DNA of 44,280 nucleotides from Mycobacterium persicum (GCF_002086675.1 NZ_MVIF01000040.1:1-44280), one strand, 5' to 3'; shown: positions 23,138 through 34,336, numbered from the stretch's first letter. A program made the numbers and translations. Notes: generated by a model not told the origin, from the sequence alone.

Positions 23138-24670
23138 TCATCGCTTGGAGCGCTGACGGATCCTTGTCGTGAGCTCTTTGACATGATCGAAGACTTCGCG
23201 GCGTTCGGCCATTTCGGACAAGATCTTGCGTTGGGCGTACATGACCGTGGTGTGGTCGCGGCCGAATGCCTGACCGATCTTGGGCAGAGACAGATCGGTG
23301 AGTTCACGGCAGAGATACATCGCGATCTGTCGGGACTGGGCCAGCGATCGGGTCTTGCCCGGTCCGCGCAGCTCTTCGACCGTGGTGTCGAAATACTCGG
23401 CGGTGGCGGCCATGATGGTCGCCGCACTGATCTGCATGGCGGTGGCGTCGGCGATGAGGTCGCGCAGCACTATCTCAGCCAGGGCTTTGTCGATCGGGGT
23501 CTTGTTCAGCGAAGCGAATGCGGTGACCCGGATCAGTGCACCCTCGAGTTCGCGGATGTTGCGTTCGATGCTGCTGGCGATGAGTTCTAGCACATCGTCG
23601 GGCACCGCGAGCCGTTCCATCTGCGCCTTCTTGCGCAAGATGGCGATGCGGGTCTCCAACTCCGGGGGCTGCACATCGGTGATCAGGCCCCATTCGAACC
23701 GGGTCCGCAGCCGGTCTTCGAGCGTGGCGAGTTGTTTGGGTGGCCGGTCGGAGGAGATGACGATCTGCTTGTTCGCGTTGTGCAGCGTGTTGAAGGTGTG
23801 GAAGAACTCTTCCTGAATGCCTTCTTTGCCTTCGATGAACTGGATGTCATCGACGAGCAACACGTCGACGTCGCGGTAGCTGCGCTTGAAGGCGACCTTG
23901 CGGTCGTCGCGCAAGGAGTTGATGAAGTCGTTGGTGAATTCCTCGGTGGAGACGTACTTGACCCGCATCCCTGGGAACAGTCGCTGCGTGTAATTGCCGG
24001 CCGCGTGCAAGAGGTGAGTTTTCCCAAGTCCCGACTCGCCCCAGATGAAGAGGGGGTTGTAGGCGCGTGCCGGTGCTTCGGCGATGGCCAGGGTGGCGGC
24101 GTGCGCGAACCGATTGGAGGCGCCGATCACGAAGGTGTCGAAAGTGTAGCGGCGGTTGAGGCTGGTGCCACCGGTGGCGGCGACCGTATCGGTACCCGAC
24201 GGGCGCTTGGTGAAGTAGGTGGGCCAACTGGGTCGAGGGCTGCCGGCGGTCTCGTCGGGGTCGTCGTTGTCTCCGGCGGTTTCGGGTGATGTGTCCCGGG
24301 ACATTTCCAGGCTGGGATCATCGGCGGACTGCCCGCCCTCGTCGGCGTGAGCGGTGGGCGGAGGTGGCGCGATGCGAACACCGAGTTGGATTTGGTGGCC
24401 GAGTCGTCGACTCAACGCGTCGGTGATCGGGGTACGCAGGTGACGCTCGATCTCGTTTTGGACGAAGCTGCTTGGGACCGACAACAACGCAAACCCCTCG
24501 ACGATGGTGAGTGGTTGGACGAGGTTCAACCATGCTCGTTGCTGGGGGGTGAGGGGAGTGGTGAGGGTGGTGCCAGTGCCCGCGATGCCGTCAGCGTTGA
24601 GTTCCCCGTTGAGTTCGGAGACGACCGCATTCCACACCGAGGCAAAGCCGGACCCGGGATCATCGGTCAA
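23138..24670 (-). CDS. dnaA: DnaA chromosomal replication initiator
   Basis: A 510-residue initiator that binds DnaA boxes and melts oriC. Domain I (about 1-100) includes [17 protein letters not shown]; domain II is an acidic, Pro-rich linker; domain III is the AAA+ ATPase with Walker A GESGLGKT (about 211-218), Walker B LLVDDIQF and sensor II near [10 protein letters not shown]; domain IV carries the DNA-binding signature [14 protein letters not shown] near the end. I chose the TTG at 24670, which has AGGGGGA seven bases upstream and gives the N-terminus TDDPGSGF seen in other mycobacteria; upstream in-frame ATGs lack a ribosome binding site, and the farther one overlaps a DnaA box. Confidence 0.98.
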   Translation of the reverse strand: MTDDPGSGFASVWNAVVSELNGELNADGIAGTGTTLTTPLTPQQRAWLNLVQPLTIVEGFALLSVPSSFVQNEIERHLRTPITDALSRRLGHQIQLGVRIAPPPPTAHADEGGQSADDPSLEMSRDTSPETAGDNDDPDETAGSPRPSWPTYFTKRPSGTDTVAATGGTSLNRRYTFDTFVIGASNRFAHAATLAIAEAPARAYNPLFIWGESGLGKTHLLHAAGNYTQRLFPGMRVKYVSTEEFTNDFINSLRDDRKVAFKRSYRDVDVLLVDDIQFIEGKEGIQEEFFHTFNTLHNANKQIVISSDRPPKQLATLEDRLRTRFEWGLITDVQPPELETRIAILRKKAQMERLAVPDDVLELIASSIERNIRELEGALIRVTAFASLNKTPIDKALAEIVLRDLIADATAMQISAATIMAATAEYFDTTVEELRGPGKTRSLAQSRQIAMYLCRELTDLSLPKIGQAFGRDHTTVMYAQRKILSEMAERREVFDHVKELTTRIRQRSKR

Positions 24671-24704
24671 CGACGCATCCCCCTGGTCCGACATCGAGGT
24701 GCAA

Positions 24705-24717
24705 TTGTCGGCGACAA
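24705..24717. promoter_or_regulatory. 13-base palindrome in the dnaA leader
   Basis: TTGTCG-G-CGACAA is a perfect inverted repeat with a one-base centre, 35-47 bases upstream of the dnaA start and between it and the DnaA boxes. It may be an operator or part of the promoter. Operator function is inference. Confidence 0.35.
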
Positions 24718-24722
24718 GCAAG

Positions 24723-24743
24723 CTGTCCACATGGTTATCCACA
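24723..24743 (+). promoter_or_regulatory. Two DnaA boxes in the dnaA promoter
   Basis: CTGTCCACA (24723-24731) and TTATCCACA (24735-24743) fit the mycobacterial DnaA-box consensus at all nine positions and lie in the same orientation 12 bases apart, 53-73 bases upstream of the dnaA start. This is the expected place for DnaA autoregulation. The motifs are seen; regulation is inferred from other bacteria. Confidence 0.65.
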
Positions 24744-25223
24744 GTTGTGGAAAGGACGGTCGACTACGTTCCGTAACCTTTCGGCCACGGCCCGCGATCT
24801 CCGCGCTGCATCCAACCACCCGGCTGTCGGGGCAGCTAGTCGATCCGCCATCCTCGCTTCATCGTCGGCCGCCGTTTCAGTCCGAAACAGCACTGCCCGA
24901 AGCTAACAGTTTTCGGTGCGGCTGCCAACAGTTCTTTCGTTTTCCGTTGGTCGTCTTTGGATGTGCGTGCAATATGGAGTGCGTTAGGGGCAGCCATCTT
25001 TCGGTGGCGGGCGGGTTCGGCCTGAGTCTGTTGGGACGGGCCAGGTTTGACCAGGCGAAGCCTCGTCAGTACCCTCAAACAGTCGCCCGAAAGTCGGCGA
25101 TACGGCTGCGACCTGGATCATGTCTCCGGGGACCGCGCCGGCCAGCAGCCAGACTACCTCCGGCCGCCGACTGTGCGAGATTGAGCGGGCGGATGGTATG
25201 CGAGACAGATCGAGGAGAACGCC

Positions 25224-25367
25224 GTGGCCAAGGGCAAGCGGACCTTCCAGCCGAACAACCGGCGCCGAGCCCGCGTTCATGGTTTTCGACTGCGGATGCG
25301 TACCCGGGCCGGGCGAGCCATCGTCTCCGGCCGGCGCCGTAAGGGCCGCCGCGCACTGACTGCCTGA
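25224..25367 (+). CDS. rpmH: Ribosomal protein bL34
   Basis: A 47-residue, Arg-rich ribosomal protein of the large subunit: [20 protein letters not shown] followed by [20 protein letters not shown] and GRRALTA, an almost exact bL34 sequence. GTG start with GAGGAG six bases upstream. It opens the rpmH-rnpA-yidD-yidC-jag-rsmG-parA-parB run, and rnpA begins 23 bases after its stop. The gene is short and easily missed by automatic callers. Confidence 0.98.
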   Translation: MAKGKRTFQPNNRRRARVHGFRLRMRTRAGRAIVSGRRRKGRRALTA

Positions 25368-25390
25368 TCGTCGCGTCAGGTTTCTTAGCG

Positions 25391-25753
25391 GTGCTGTCCG
25401 CACGCAACCGCATGAGGCGGTCAACGGAGTTCGACGCAACCGTCAAGTATGGGATTCGAACCGTACAGCCCGACGTGGTCGTCCACGTCCGTCGAGGTGA
25501 CCAATCGAAGGACTGCAGCGGTCCGCGGGTGGGATTGATCATCGCCAAATCGGTGGGTACCGCGGTCGAACGTCATCGGGTGGCACGTCGGTTGCGACAC
25601 GTTGCCCGGCCGTTGTTGGGCAACTTGCATCCGTGCGACCAAGTGGTGATCCGGGCACTGCCGAGCAGTCGGTACGTCTCGTCGGTGTGGCTGGAACAGC
25701 AGCTGCGCCGCGGTTTACGCCGCGCATTCGAATCGGGGGGTACTGTCCGGTGA
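25391..25753 (+). CDS. rnpA: Ribonuclease P protein component
   Basis: A 120-residue basic protein that assists the RNase P RNA in removing 5' leaders from tRNA precursors. The family's conserved arginine motif is visible as [15 protein letters not shown] near residues 58-72, preceded by [12 protein letters not shown] and by N-terminal [13 protein letters not shown] start at 25391. Its stop overlaps the yidD start (GTGA), as in other actinobacteria. Confidence 0.96.
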   Translation: MLSARNRMRRSTEFDATVKYGIRTVQPDVVVHVRRGDQSKDCSGPRVGLIIAKSVGTAVERHRVARRLRHVARPLLGNLHPCDQVVIRALPSSRYVSSVWLEQQLRRGLRRAFESGGTVR

Positions 25754-26088
25754 CCCAGTCGGCGTGGAGTCCCGCGCGGGTGGCGAAGGCCACCGGGCGA
25801 TGGACAGCCCGCGGACTGATTTTCATGATCAATCTCTATCGGCACATGGTGTCTCCGCTACGGCCGGCCTCGTGTCGTTTCGTCCCGACCTGCAGCCAGT
25901 ACGCCGTGGATGCGCTGACCGAATACGGTCTGATCCGGGGCAGTTGGCTGACCGTAGCCAGGCTCGCGAAGTGCGGACCCTGGCATCGGGGAGGATGGGA
26001 TCCCATACCAGAGCGCCGGGGATGTTCGGACTGCGATGTCCGCGGGGACCTGCCGGCGAAGCAAGGGAAGAGTGAGTCTTTTGTTTGA
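25750..26088 (+). CDS. yidD: YidD membrane protein insertion efficiency factor
   Basis: A 112-residue YidD family protein that helps YidC-dependent insertion. The core [32 protein letters not shown] segment has the conserved cysteines, followed by [14 protein letters not shown]. An amphipathic N-terminal helix ([13 protein letters not shown]) probably binds the membrane. GTG start at 25750 within a GTGA overlap with rnpA; a longer frame back to 25633 overlaps rnpA and is rejected. Its 3' end overlaps yidC by 17 bases. Confidence 0.95.
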   Translation: MTQSAWSPARVAKATGRWTARGLIFMINLYRHMVSPLRPASCRFVPTCSQYAVDALTEYGLIRGSWLTVARLAKCGPWHRGGWDPIPERRGCSDCDVRGDLPAKQGKSESFV

Positions 26089-27217
26089 TTTCTTCAGCCT
26101 CGACTTCGTCTACTACCCGGTGTCGTGGATCATGTGGGTCTGGTACAAGCTGTTCGCGCTGATCTTCGGGCCGTCGAACTTCTTCGCGTGGGCCCTGTCG
26201 GTGATGTTCCTGGTGTTCACGCTGCGTGCGCTGCTCTACAAACCATTCGTTCGGCAGATCCGTACCACTCGCCAGATGCAAGAACTCCAGCCGCAGATCA
26301 AGGCGCTGCAGAAGAAATACGGCAAGGATCGCCAGCGCATGGCGATGGAGATGCAGAAGCTGCAACGAGAACACGGGTTCAATCCGATCCTGGGTTGCTT
26401 GCCGATGCTGGCACAGATCCCGGTGTTTTTGGGCCTGTACCACGTGTTGCGCTCGTTCAACCGGACGACGGGCGGCTTCGGCCAGCCGCAGATGTCGGTG
26501 CTGGAGAACCGGCTCACCGGCAATTACGTCTTTACCCCGACCGACGTGGGCCACTTCCTGGACGCCAACCTGTTTGGCGCCCCGATCGGGGCCTCGATGA
26601 CTCAACGCGGTGGGCTGGATGCGTTTATCGATTTCAGTCGGCCTGCCGTGATTGCGGTCGGCGTACCGGTCATGATCCTGGCCGGCATCGCGACGTACTT
26701 CAACAGCCGGGCATCCATTGCCCGGCAGAGCCCGGAGGCGGCGGCCAACCCGCAGACCGCGATGATGAACAAGTTGGCGCTCTATGTGTTCCCGCTGGGC
26801 GTGGTCGTCGGTGGTCCGTTCCTGCCGCTGGCGATCATCCTCTACTGGTTTTCGAACAACATCTGGACGTTTGGCCAGCAGCACTACGTGTTCGGGATGA
26901 TCGAAAAAGAGGACGAGGCCAAGAGACAGGAAGTGTTGCAGCGCAGGGCGGCCAACGCACCTGCCCCGGGAGCCAAGCCGAAGCGACTGCCCAAGTCGGC
27001 GTCTGCCTCCGTTGACGGGTCTGTCACGGAGGCGGCGGCCGACTCGGATGTCGACGGCGGCGTGAAGGAGACGGGTTCTGCCGATCTGGGCTCGGAGGGG
27101 AAGTCCGAGAGGGCGCCGCGAACGCAGGCCGGCAAGCAGCCTCAGGCCGGCCGCAACAACGCTCCCGCCGGCCGTACACCGCGCCCGGGTGCGCGGCCCA
27201 AGAAGCGCAAGCGGTAA
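26072..27217 (+). CDS. yidC: YidC membrane protein insertase
   Basis: A 381-residue insertase of the YidC/Oxa1/Alb3 family. A first helix near residues 15-35 is followed by a cytoplasmic coiled-coil hairpin ([20 protein letters not shown]), the [20 protein letters not shown] helix, and further helices near 200-220 and 245-275. The C-terminal tail (about 290-381) is long and basic and ends RPKKRKR, suited to ribosome contact. GTG at 26072 has AGGGAAG directly upstream, overlaps yidD, and gives [12 protein letters not shown], the conserved start. Confidence 0.97.
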   Translation: MSLLFDFFSLDFVYYPVSWIMWVWYKLFALIFGPSNFFAWALSVMFLVFTLRALLYKPFVRQIRTTRQMQELQPQIKALQKKYGKDRQRMAMEMQKLQREHGFNPILGCLPMLAQIPVFLGLYHVLRSFNRTTGGFGQPQMSVLENRLTGNYVFTPTDVGHFLDANLFGAPIGASMTQRGGLDAFIDFSRPAVIAVGVPVMILAGIATYFNSRASIARQSPEAAANPQTAMMNKLALYVFPLGVVVGGPFLPLAIILYWFSNNIWTFGQQHYVFGMIEKEDEAKRQEVLQRRAANAPAPGAKPKRLPKSASASVDGSVTEAAADSDVDGGVKETGSADLGSEGKSERAPRTQAGKQPQAGRNNAPAGRTPRPGARPKKRKR

Positions 27218-27322
27218 AGCGCGTCACAGCCTTTGCGGGACGAGCGGCACGACCGCCCAGAAACCTCAGCAGAATGCCGCGAAACATCGCCAACACTGAC
27301 CCGTGAGTGAGGGAGAAGAGCC

Positions 27323-27898
27323 ATGACTGATGCCGAAACCACCGAGCTTGACATTGAGAGCAATCCGGCGGTGGGGGATGTGCCAGACGCGGAAGACGTG
27401 ATGCCGGCCGATGCCGATGGTGACGAGACCGATCTGGAAGAGCGGTTGGTCGCCGAGGGCGAGATCGCCGGGGACTACTTGGAAGAGCTGTTGGACCTGT
27501 TGGACTTCGACGGCGATATCGACCTGGACGTCGAGGGTAATCGCGCGGTGGTCAGTATCGACGGCAGCAACGATCTGAATAAGCTGGTGGGTCGCGGGGG
27601 AGAGGTGCTGGATGCTCTGCAGGAGCTGACGCGACTGGCAGTGCACCAGAAGACCGGGGTGCGGAGTCGATTGATGCTGGACATCGCAAGCTGGCGCCGG
27701 CGTCGTCGAGAAGAATTGGCGGCCTTGGGGGAAAGGGTGGCACGGCGCGTTGCCGAGAGCGGTGAACGCCAGGAGCTCGCGCCGATGACGCCGTTCGAGC
27801 GCAAGATCGTCCACGATGCGGTCGCCGCAGTGCCCGGTGTACACAGCGAAAGCGAGGGCGCGGAGCCGTCGCGGCGAGTCGTGGTGCTGCGCGACTAA
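27323..27898 (+). CDS. Jag/KhpB-type RNA-binding protein (KH and R3H domains)
   Basis: A 191-residue protein. The acidic N-terminal third (about 1-55) precedes a KH domain (about 60-115, with NKLVGRGGEVLDALQELTRLAVHQ) and an R3H domain (about 118-190) with LAPMTPFERKIVHDAVA. Jag/KhpB (EloR) forms an RNA-binding complex with KhpA and affects elongation and division in Gram-positive bacteria; in Streptococcus it is phosphorylated by the PASTA kinase StkP. A similar link to PknB, encoded in this window, is only inference. ATG at 27323 with GAGGGAGAAG upstream. Confidence 0.95.
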   Translation: MTDAETTELDIESNPAVGDVPDAEDVMPADADGDETDLEERLVAEGEIAGDYLEELLDLLDFDGDIDLDVEGNRAVVSIDGSNDLNKLVGRGGEVLDALQELTRLAVHQKTGVRSRLMLDIASWRRRRREELAALGERVARRVAESGERQELAPMTPFERKIVHDAVAAVPGVHSESEGAEPSRRVVVLRD

Positions 27899-27919
27899 CC
27901 CGTTATCCGACCGCGATCG

Positions 27920-27940
27920 CCCCGCGACGTCGAGTCGGGG
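27920..27940. terminator. Weak hairpin between jag and rsmG
   Basis: CCCCG (27920-27924) and CGGGG (27936-27940) enclose CGACGTCG, itself a palindrome. The element starts 22 bases after the jag stop and may attenuate readthrough towards rsmG-parA-parB, or be a protein site near parS. Confidence 0.3.
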
Positions 27941-27956
27941 AGTTACAGCTATGTAG

Positions 27957-29940
<1,984 letters not shown>

Positions 29941-29944
<4 letters not shown>

Positions 29945-30921
29945 CGCAGCCGTCACGCCGGAAGGGCGGCCTTGGACGCGGACTGGCTTCGCTGATTCCC
30001 ACCGGTCCCGCCGATGGTGAGTCCGGACCGTCGTTCGGCCCACGCATGGGGTCGGCGACCGCCGACGTCGTGATCGGCGGGCCCGCGCTCGACGCCAGCC
30101 CGATGGGTGCGGTGTACCGCGAGATCGCCCCGTCGGACATCGAGGCCAATCCCCGGCAGCCGCGCCAGGTTTTCGACCAAGAGGCACTACAGGAATTGGT
30201 GCACTCGATCCGCGAGTTCGGGCTCTTGCAGCCAATCGTCGTGCGAGCGATCGGGCCGACGCCAAGCGGTGCGCACTACCAAATCGTGATGGGGGAGCGA
30301 CGTTGGCGCGCTGCCCAAGAGGCCGGCCTGACCACGATTCCCGCCATCGTGCGCGAAACCGGTGACGACAGTCTGCTGCGCGACGCCCTGTTGGAAAACA
30401 TTCATCGCGTCCAGTTGAACCCGCTGGAGGAGGCCGCCGCCTACCAACAGCTCCTCGATGAATTCGGCGTCACCCACGATGAACTGGCCGCACGCATCGG
30501 CCGGTCGCGCCCGTTGATCACCAACATGATCCGGCTGCTCAAGCTGCCGATCCCGGTTCAGAGGCGGGTCGCCGCAGGGGTGTTGTCGGCTGGTCATGCG
30601 CGTGCGCTGCTGTCGCTAGAGGCTGGGCCGGATGCACAGGAGGAACTGGCGAGCCGGATTGTCGCCGAGGGTCTGTCGGTGCGAGCCACCGAGGAGGCCG
30701 TCACGCTGGCGAACCGAGCCGGTGCCAGCACACCGAACCCGCCGCGGCGCAAACCGATCCACATGCCCGGACTCCAAGACGTTGCCGAGCGACTGTCGAC
30801 CGCTTTCGACACCCGAGTCACGGTCAGCCTTGGCAAACGCAAGGGCAAGATCGTGGTGGAGTTCGGTTCGGTGGAAGATTTGCAGCGGATCATCGGGTTG
30901 ATGACTGATGCGAAGGCGTGA
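29941..30921 (+). CDS. parB: ParB centromere-binding CTPase
   Basis: A 326-residue parS-binding DNA clamp. The ParB/Srx CTP-binding domain shows [26 protein letters not shown] and [14 protein letters not shown]; the helix-turn-helix region that reads parS follows (about 165-235, [21 protein letters not shown]); the C-terminal dimerisation domain ends near [11 protein letters not shown]. The N-terminal segment [14 protein letters not shown] is typical of ParA contact. ATG at 29941 in an ATGA overlap with parA. Both parS sites lie 0.9-2 kb upstream, and 356 bases without a gene follow. Confidence 0.98.
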
Positions 30922-31277
30922 GCCGTAATACCGGGTAATTACGTCACTGTGACACTGACGCGGTTCCGGAATTGGGAGGCAGTGCTTGTTGCGGTGCACT
31001 TGGACGCAGACCCTATGCGCGTCAAGGGTTTTCGTGAAGCGGCGGGTCGGTTGTGATCAGCGGAGCCGGTCGTGACCCGGCAGCGGCCGGCGGCAACCCG
31101 GGTGGCTAACCGATACTGGCCCAACCGCGACCAACTCTCCTATCCTGGAGAGGTTGCTGGTGCACATCAGCCGGGGGAGATCGGGGCTGTGGGCGTGGCC
31201 GTGCGACAACGCGGGCCGAATGGCTCGCAGAAAAGCGGGGCTGACAGTTGCAGTACCGCACGGAGGCCAGGAGACTA
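30922..31277. other. Noncoding gap before the GNAT-like gene
   Basis: A 356-base interval with no credible gene. It contains the odd palindrome GTCAC-T-GTGAC (30943-30953) and the hairpin CTCTCC-TATCCT-GGAGAG (31135-31152), which extends by an imperfect outer stem to CAAC/GTTG. The second half is probably the promoter and leader of the GNAT-like gene; its start has AGGAG at 31269-31273. Confidence 0.45.
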
Positions 31278-32042
31278 GTGACTGCTCGTATCACAGCGCT
31301 GCGGCTCGAAGCCTTCGAGCAGCTTCCTAAGCACGCGCGCCGGTGCGTGTTCTGGGAAGTGGATCCTGCGACCCTGGGCAACGATCACCATCTCGCTGAC
31401 CCCGAATTCGAAAAAGAGGCCTGGCTGTCCATGGTGATGTTGGAATGGGGTTCGTGCGGTCAGGTGGCGACGGCCATTCCGGATGAACGCAGTGCCGCCG
31501 AACCGCCCTGTTTGGGATATGTGTTCTACGCTCCGCCGCGAGCGGTACCGCGGGCCCGCCGATTTCCGACGGCGCCGGTGTCTGCCGATGCGGTGTTGTT
31601 GACGTCGATGGGTATCGAACGCGGACTGGCCCCCGATGATTTGCCACGCAGCCTGATCGCTGGGGTGGTCGACGAACTGGTCCGACGCGGGGTCCGCGCG
31701 CTGGAGGCTTTCGGCCGCACGGCGGAGGTGGCCGATTTAGCGGATCCTGGACTGGTCGACCCGGAAGTGCGTCCAGTGCTCGAGGCTGTCGGTGACTGCT
31801 CCGTCGACCACTGCGTCATCGACGCAGACTTCTTGACCGACATGGGTTTTGTGGTCGTGGCCTCGCACAGGTACTTCCCGCGGTTGCGGCTCGAACTGGA
31901 CAAAGGCTTTGGGTGGAAGGCCGAGGTAGAGGCGGCTTTGGAGCGATTGCTGGAAAATGCGCAGCTGCAACAACCCGTGGGGGCGGCTTCCACCGCGAGT
32001 TCCACGGCTAGTTCTACCTCGAGGGCCGGCAACAGCATCTGA
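31278..32042 (+). CDS. GNAT-like acetyltransferase-family protein (Rv3916c homologue)
   Basis: A 254-residue protein conserved in mycobacteria directly after parB. The sequence (CVFWEVDPATLG, WLSMVMLEWGSCGQVA, LGYVFYAPPRAVPRARRFPTAPVSADAVLLTSM) is of the type often annotated as GNAT acetyltransferase, though I cannot see a clear Q/RxxGxG/A acetyl-CoA motif, so activity is uncertain. A Ser/Thr/Ala-rich tail ends the protein. I chose GTG at 31278, with AGGAG four bases upstream, giving VTARITALRLEAFEQL as in the homologue. It converges with cwlM after 37 bases. Confidence 0.85.
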   Translation: MTARITALRLEAFEQLPKHARRCVFWEVDPATLGNDHHLADPEFEKEAWLSMVMLEWGSCGQVATAIPDERSAAEPPCLGYVFYAPPRAVPRARRFPTAPVSADAVLLTSMGIERGLAPDDLPRSLIAGVVDELVRRGVRALEAFGRTAEVADLADPGLVDPEVRPVLEAVGDCSVDHCVIDADFLTDMGFVVVASHRYFPRLRLELDKGFGWKAEVEAALERLLENAQLQQPVGAASTASSTASSTSRAGNSI

Positions 32043-32079
32043 CGGCTCGGAAAACCAGGTGCCCTCGGAACTTCGAAAT

Positions 32080-33300
32080 TCAGGAACCGCCGAGCCTGCT
32101 GGCCCGCTCCACCGACAGCTCGTGGGCCAATAACTCGGCGAAAGTGAAAGTCCCCGTGGGCCGGTCGTTTTTGCCCAACAAGTAGAGGCGCTTGACTGCG
32201 GCAAGAATACCTTCGGCAATGGCGTCGCGGGTCTGTGTCGAAACCAGCATCTCCCGGTCGTGGGGATTGGTGATATAGCCGATGTCGACTTGAACGGTCG
32301 GCATCCGGGTCAGCCGCAACAGATCCCATGTTCTGCCATGGGTACGGCAGTCCCGTAAACCAGTGCGCGCCACCACTTCTCGCTGAATAAAGTCAGCCAG
32401 ATTGCGACCAATGGTGGACACCGACCCGTGCGAGTTTCCGAAGTGGAACGAGGCGACGCCGTTAGCTGAAGGACTGGCTTGGGTCTCGCAGCGCAGGCTG
32501 ATCATCAGATCTGCGCCAACCGCGTTAGCGGTGGCGGCGCGTTCGGCGTCTGACGGGCTGTGGTTGGCCGGGCGGGATAAGAAGGTCTCCATGCCGATGG
32601 CCGACATGCGTCCTTCGAGGCGACTCGCCAAGTCCCACAAGACGTCCGCCTCGCTGATCGGCCCGGCCGGGCCTTGGGTGATCAGGCCGTGATCGGCACC
32701 CCCGCGGCCCGGATCGATGATGATGCGCTTGCCGGACAACTTGGGGCCCGAACGGCGGACCAGCTCCTCTTCCCGAATCGCGTGCGGTGAGCCGCCGCTG
32801 ACCCGTGAACTGAGAAAGTACAAGGACCGCAACGTTTCCGGGCCGCAGATACCGTCGGCGGCGAGCCCGTACTCACGCTGGTACGACATCAGCGCATTGT
32901 GGGTCTGCAATCCGAAATATCCGTCGACCAGCCCCGTGTAGAACCCGAGATCTTGAAGTCGAGCCTGTAGTGTCGCCACATCGTCGCCGTAGAGGGGCGC
33001 ACCGAATTGGTGATAGAGCGTGCGGGCACCGAGCCGGTAGGAAGCCTCCTTCAACGCCCGATAGGTGGCCTCGCCGACGATGCCGTCAACGAGCAGTCCG
33101 CGATGCTGCTGGAAGGCACGTACCGCTTGGTCGAGTTCGGCGTCGAACACCTCGAGTGCGACATGGCGGCCTGTAGTCAGATCTTCGTCGGGATTATCCA
33201 GCATCCCCAGCGCGGCCAGCGCAGCGCGGATCTCGGTGACAGCGGCGCTACGGTCTCCACAGCGCAGCGCGTCGCCGTCTTCGCGGCGCGGACTCGGCAT
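32080..33300 (-). CDS. cwlM: CwlM, PknB-controlled regulator of peptidoglycan synthesis
   Basis: A 406-residue protein with two peptidoglycan-binding-like repeats (about 15-80 and 95-160) and an amidase_3-like domain (about 190-370) that looks catalytic but is known to act as a regulator: phosphorylated by PknB, it stimulates MurA and binds MurJ/FhaA. The C-terminal target region PTGTFTFAEL places threonines at 382, 384 and 386, the reported phosphosite cluster in M. tuberculosis. ATG at 33300 has GGAGG nine bases upstream and gives the same length; longer in-frame extensions are spurious. In M. tuberculosis it directly follows trxC; here 3.4 kb separates them. Confidence 0.95.
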   Translation of the reverse strand: MPSPRREDGDALRCGDRSAAVTEIRAALAALGMLDNPDEDLTTGRHVALEVFDAELDQAVRAFQQHRGLLVDGIVGEATYRALKEASYRLGARTLYHQFGAPLYGDDVATLQARLQDLGFYTGLVDGYFGLQTHNALMSYQREYGLAADGICGPETLRSLYFLSSRVSGGSPHAIREEELVRRSGPKLSGKRIIIDPGRGGADHGLITQGPAGPISEADVLWDLASRLEGRMSAIGMETFLSRPANHSPSDAERAATANAVGADLMISLRCETQASPSANGVASFHFGNSHGSVSTIGRNLADFIQREVVARTGLRDCRTHGRTWDLLRLTRMPTVQVDIGYITNPHDREMLVSTQTRDAIAEGILAAVKRLYLLGKNDRPTGTFTFAELLAHELSVERASRLGGS

Positions 33301-33712
33301 ACCAAAGGCCCTCCAGGACTCACTGAACTCGCTGACAAATGCAACACAGCTAGCCGCTATTGTCGCAGACGCTTCCCGATTTCGGGAAAACCCCAGGCTG
33401 ATCCGGGGCCCGACGCGTCGTGCAGGCAGCGGTTGGTCGCGGCACCACAACTGCTGCGACGTGACGGTATGGCGAAGTGGCATTGCGGGGTGCGAAAAGA
33501 GTTCTTGCCACCGAAACCCGGGCGGCTTTGGGCAATTTCTCGATGCTGTTTGCTGCGGTGAGCGCGTTGCGGCTTGCGATGGCCGGGGCGGATCGCGGCC
33601 ATGTCGGTGAGTTTTGTCGACGTTGACGGACGACGGCGATGTGCTTGCTGCTTTCGAGCCGCGTACGAAATGAAGAATCGGTCTTGAAGGCCTGCGCACC
33701 GGATGCTTTAGG
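33301..33712. other. Noncoding gap upstream of cwlM
   Basis: This 412-base gap lies between the esxH stop and cwlM. It holds the palindrome TTCCCGA-TT-TCGGGAA and presumably the cwlM promoter, since cwlM no longer adjoins trxC. I see no credible gene; short frames here lack ribosome binding sites and family features. Confidence 0.45.
33373..33388. promoter_or_regulatory. Perfect palindrome upstream of cwlM
   Basis: TTCCCGA-TT-TCGGGAA, a perfect 7-base inverted repeat 73-88 bases before the cwlM start. It is a good operator candidate; a hairpin terminator for the upstream esx genes is less likely because it is 325 bases past the esxH stop. Confidence 0.4.
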
Positions 33713-34003
33713 CTAGGCGCCCCATTTGGCGGCTTCGGCCATGTCACGGGCGTTCATCGCCAACGTGTTGGATTCATGCGTGGTGGCCATCGATTGATAT
33801 GCGCTGACCAGTTCCTGCATGGACTGATTCCACTGTGCTTGCCAACCCTGATAGGTCAGCCCCGTGTCGCCCTGCCACGCATTGGATAATGCGGCCTGCT
33901 CGGTGGCTATGTCGGCACCCAGGCCGTGCAGCGTTCCGGCATACCCGGACATGTCCCCGGCATGAGCCATCATGGCGGGGTAGTTGTACATAATCTGCGA
34001 CAT
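33713..34003 (-). CDS. esxH: EsxH-like (TB10.4 family) WXG100 secreted protein
   Basis: A 96-residue WXG100 protein very close to ESX-3 substrate Esx[21 protein letters not shown] at the start, the W-Q-G turn in NAWQGDTG, and the AEAAKWGA C-terminus. EsxH pairs with EsxG, whose gene lies 39 bases upstream; in M. tuberculosis the EsxGH dimer is secreted by ESX-3, is needed for siderophore-bound iron use and blocks host ESCRT. I chose ATG at 34003 (AAAGGG six bases upstream) over the GTG one codon earlier. It is probably an additional paralogue (esxR-like), not the ESX-3 locus copy, since no ecc genes are near. Confidence 0.93.
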   Translation of the reverse strand: MSQIMYNYPAMMAHAGDMSGYAGTLHGLGADIATEQAALSNAWQGDTGLTYQGWQAQWNQSMQELVSAYQSMATTHESNTLAMNARDMAEAAKWGA

Positions 34004-34042
34004 CACAAACCCTTTCAGAAATGACGATGGTTTACTTGGGCC

Positions 34043-34336
34043 TCAGAAGCCGGTGTAGGCCGAAGCTGCAGCCGCATCGGCCGCCACATAGGTGCCTGCG
34101 GCATCACCCAGATTTGCCTGCGCGATGTCCAGCAACGCATTCACCTTGCCGGCGGCCTCGACAAACCGGGCGTGCGAGGCCTGAAATGCCGCCGCTGACT
34201 CACCCTGATGAAATGCCTGCGCCGACATCGCTGACTGCTCAGCCGATCCGATTGTGTGCCGCATCAATCCCGCCTTGGCGGCAAACGCCGACTGCGACGC
34301 CACCAACTGCGGAATGTGGGCATCCAACAAACTCAC
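34043..34336 (-). CDS. esxG: EsxG-like (TB9.8 family) WXG100 secreted protein
   Basis: A 97-residue helical-hairpin protein nearly identical in pattern to EsxG/EsxS: VSLLDAHIPQLVASQSAFAA at the start, an H-Q-G turn in AFHQGESAA in place of W-x-G, and the C-terminal secretion signal Y-V-A-A-D (YxxxD). It forms the heterodimer with the EsxH-like product and is expected to direct it to an ESX-3-type machine. GTG start with AAGGAGAG upstream. It lies 53 bases downstream of the PPE gene on the same strand. Confidence 0.94.
   Translation of the reverse strand: MSLLDAHIPQLVASQSAFAAKAGLMRHTIGSAEQSAMSAQAFHQGESAAAFQASHARFVEAAGKVNALLDIAQANLGDAAGTYVAADAAAASAYTGF

Larger units (their letters stand above)
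24671..25223. other. Divergent regulatory gap between dnaA and rpmH
   Basis: These 553 bases hold no convincing gene and must contain the promoters of dnaA (-) and rpmH (+). The dnaA side has two DnaA boxes and a 13-base palindrome (listed separately). The middle has a looser repeat, AACAGTTTTCGG and AACAGTTCTTTCG, near 24907-24942. A long minus-strand reading frame that crosses rpmH (24984-25439) looks like a shadow. Confidence 0.5.

Noticed and set aside
22767..23141. Short reading frames across oriC
   Set aside because: They lie over DnaA boxes, have no ribosome binding sites, and show the Arg/His/Ser-rich composition of noncoding GC-rich DNA.
24671..24742. Longer DnaA starting at upstream in-frame codons
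   Set aside because: The extension overlaps a DnaA box and the palindrome, lacks a ribosome binding site, and is absent from known mycobacterial DnaA; TTG at 24670 has AGGGGGA at ideal spacing.
24984..25439. A 151-residue minus-strand reading frame in the dnaA-rpmH gap
   Set aside because: It runs antisense through rpmH and into rnpA, has no ribosome binding site or recognisable domain, and its composition is that of a GC-rich shadow frame.
33301..33747. N-terminal extension of cwlM by 149 residues
   Set aside because: The extension is Arg/Pro/Ser-rich without homology, and ATG at 33300 with GGAGG upstream gives exactly the known 406-residue protein.
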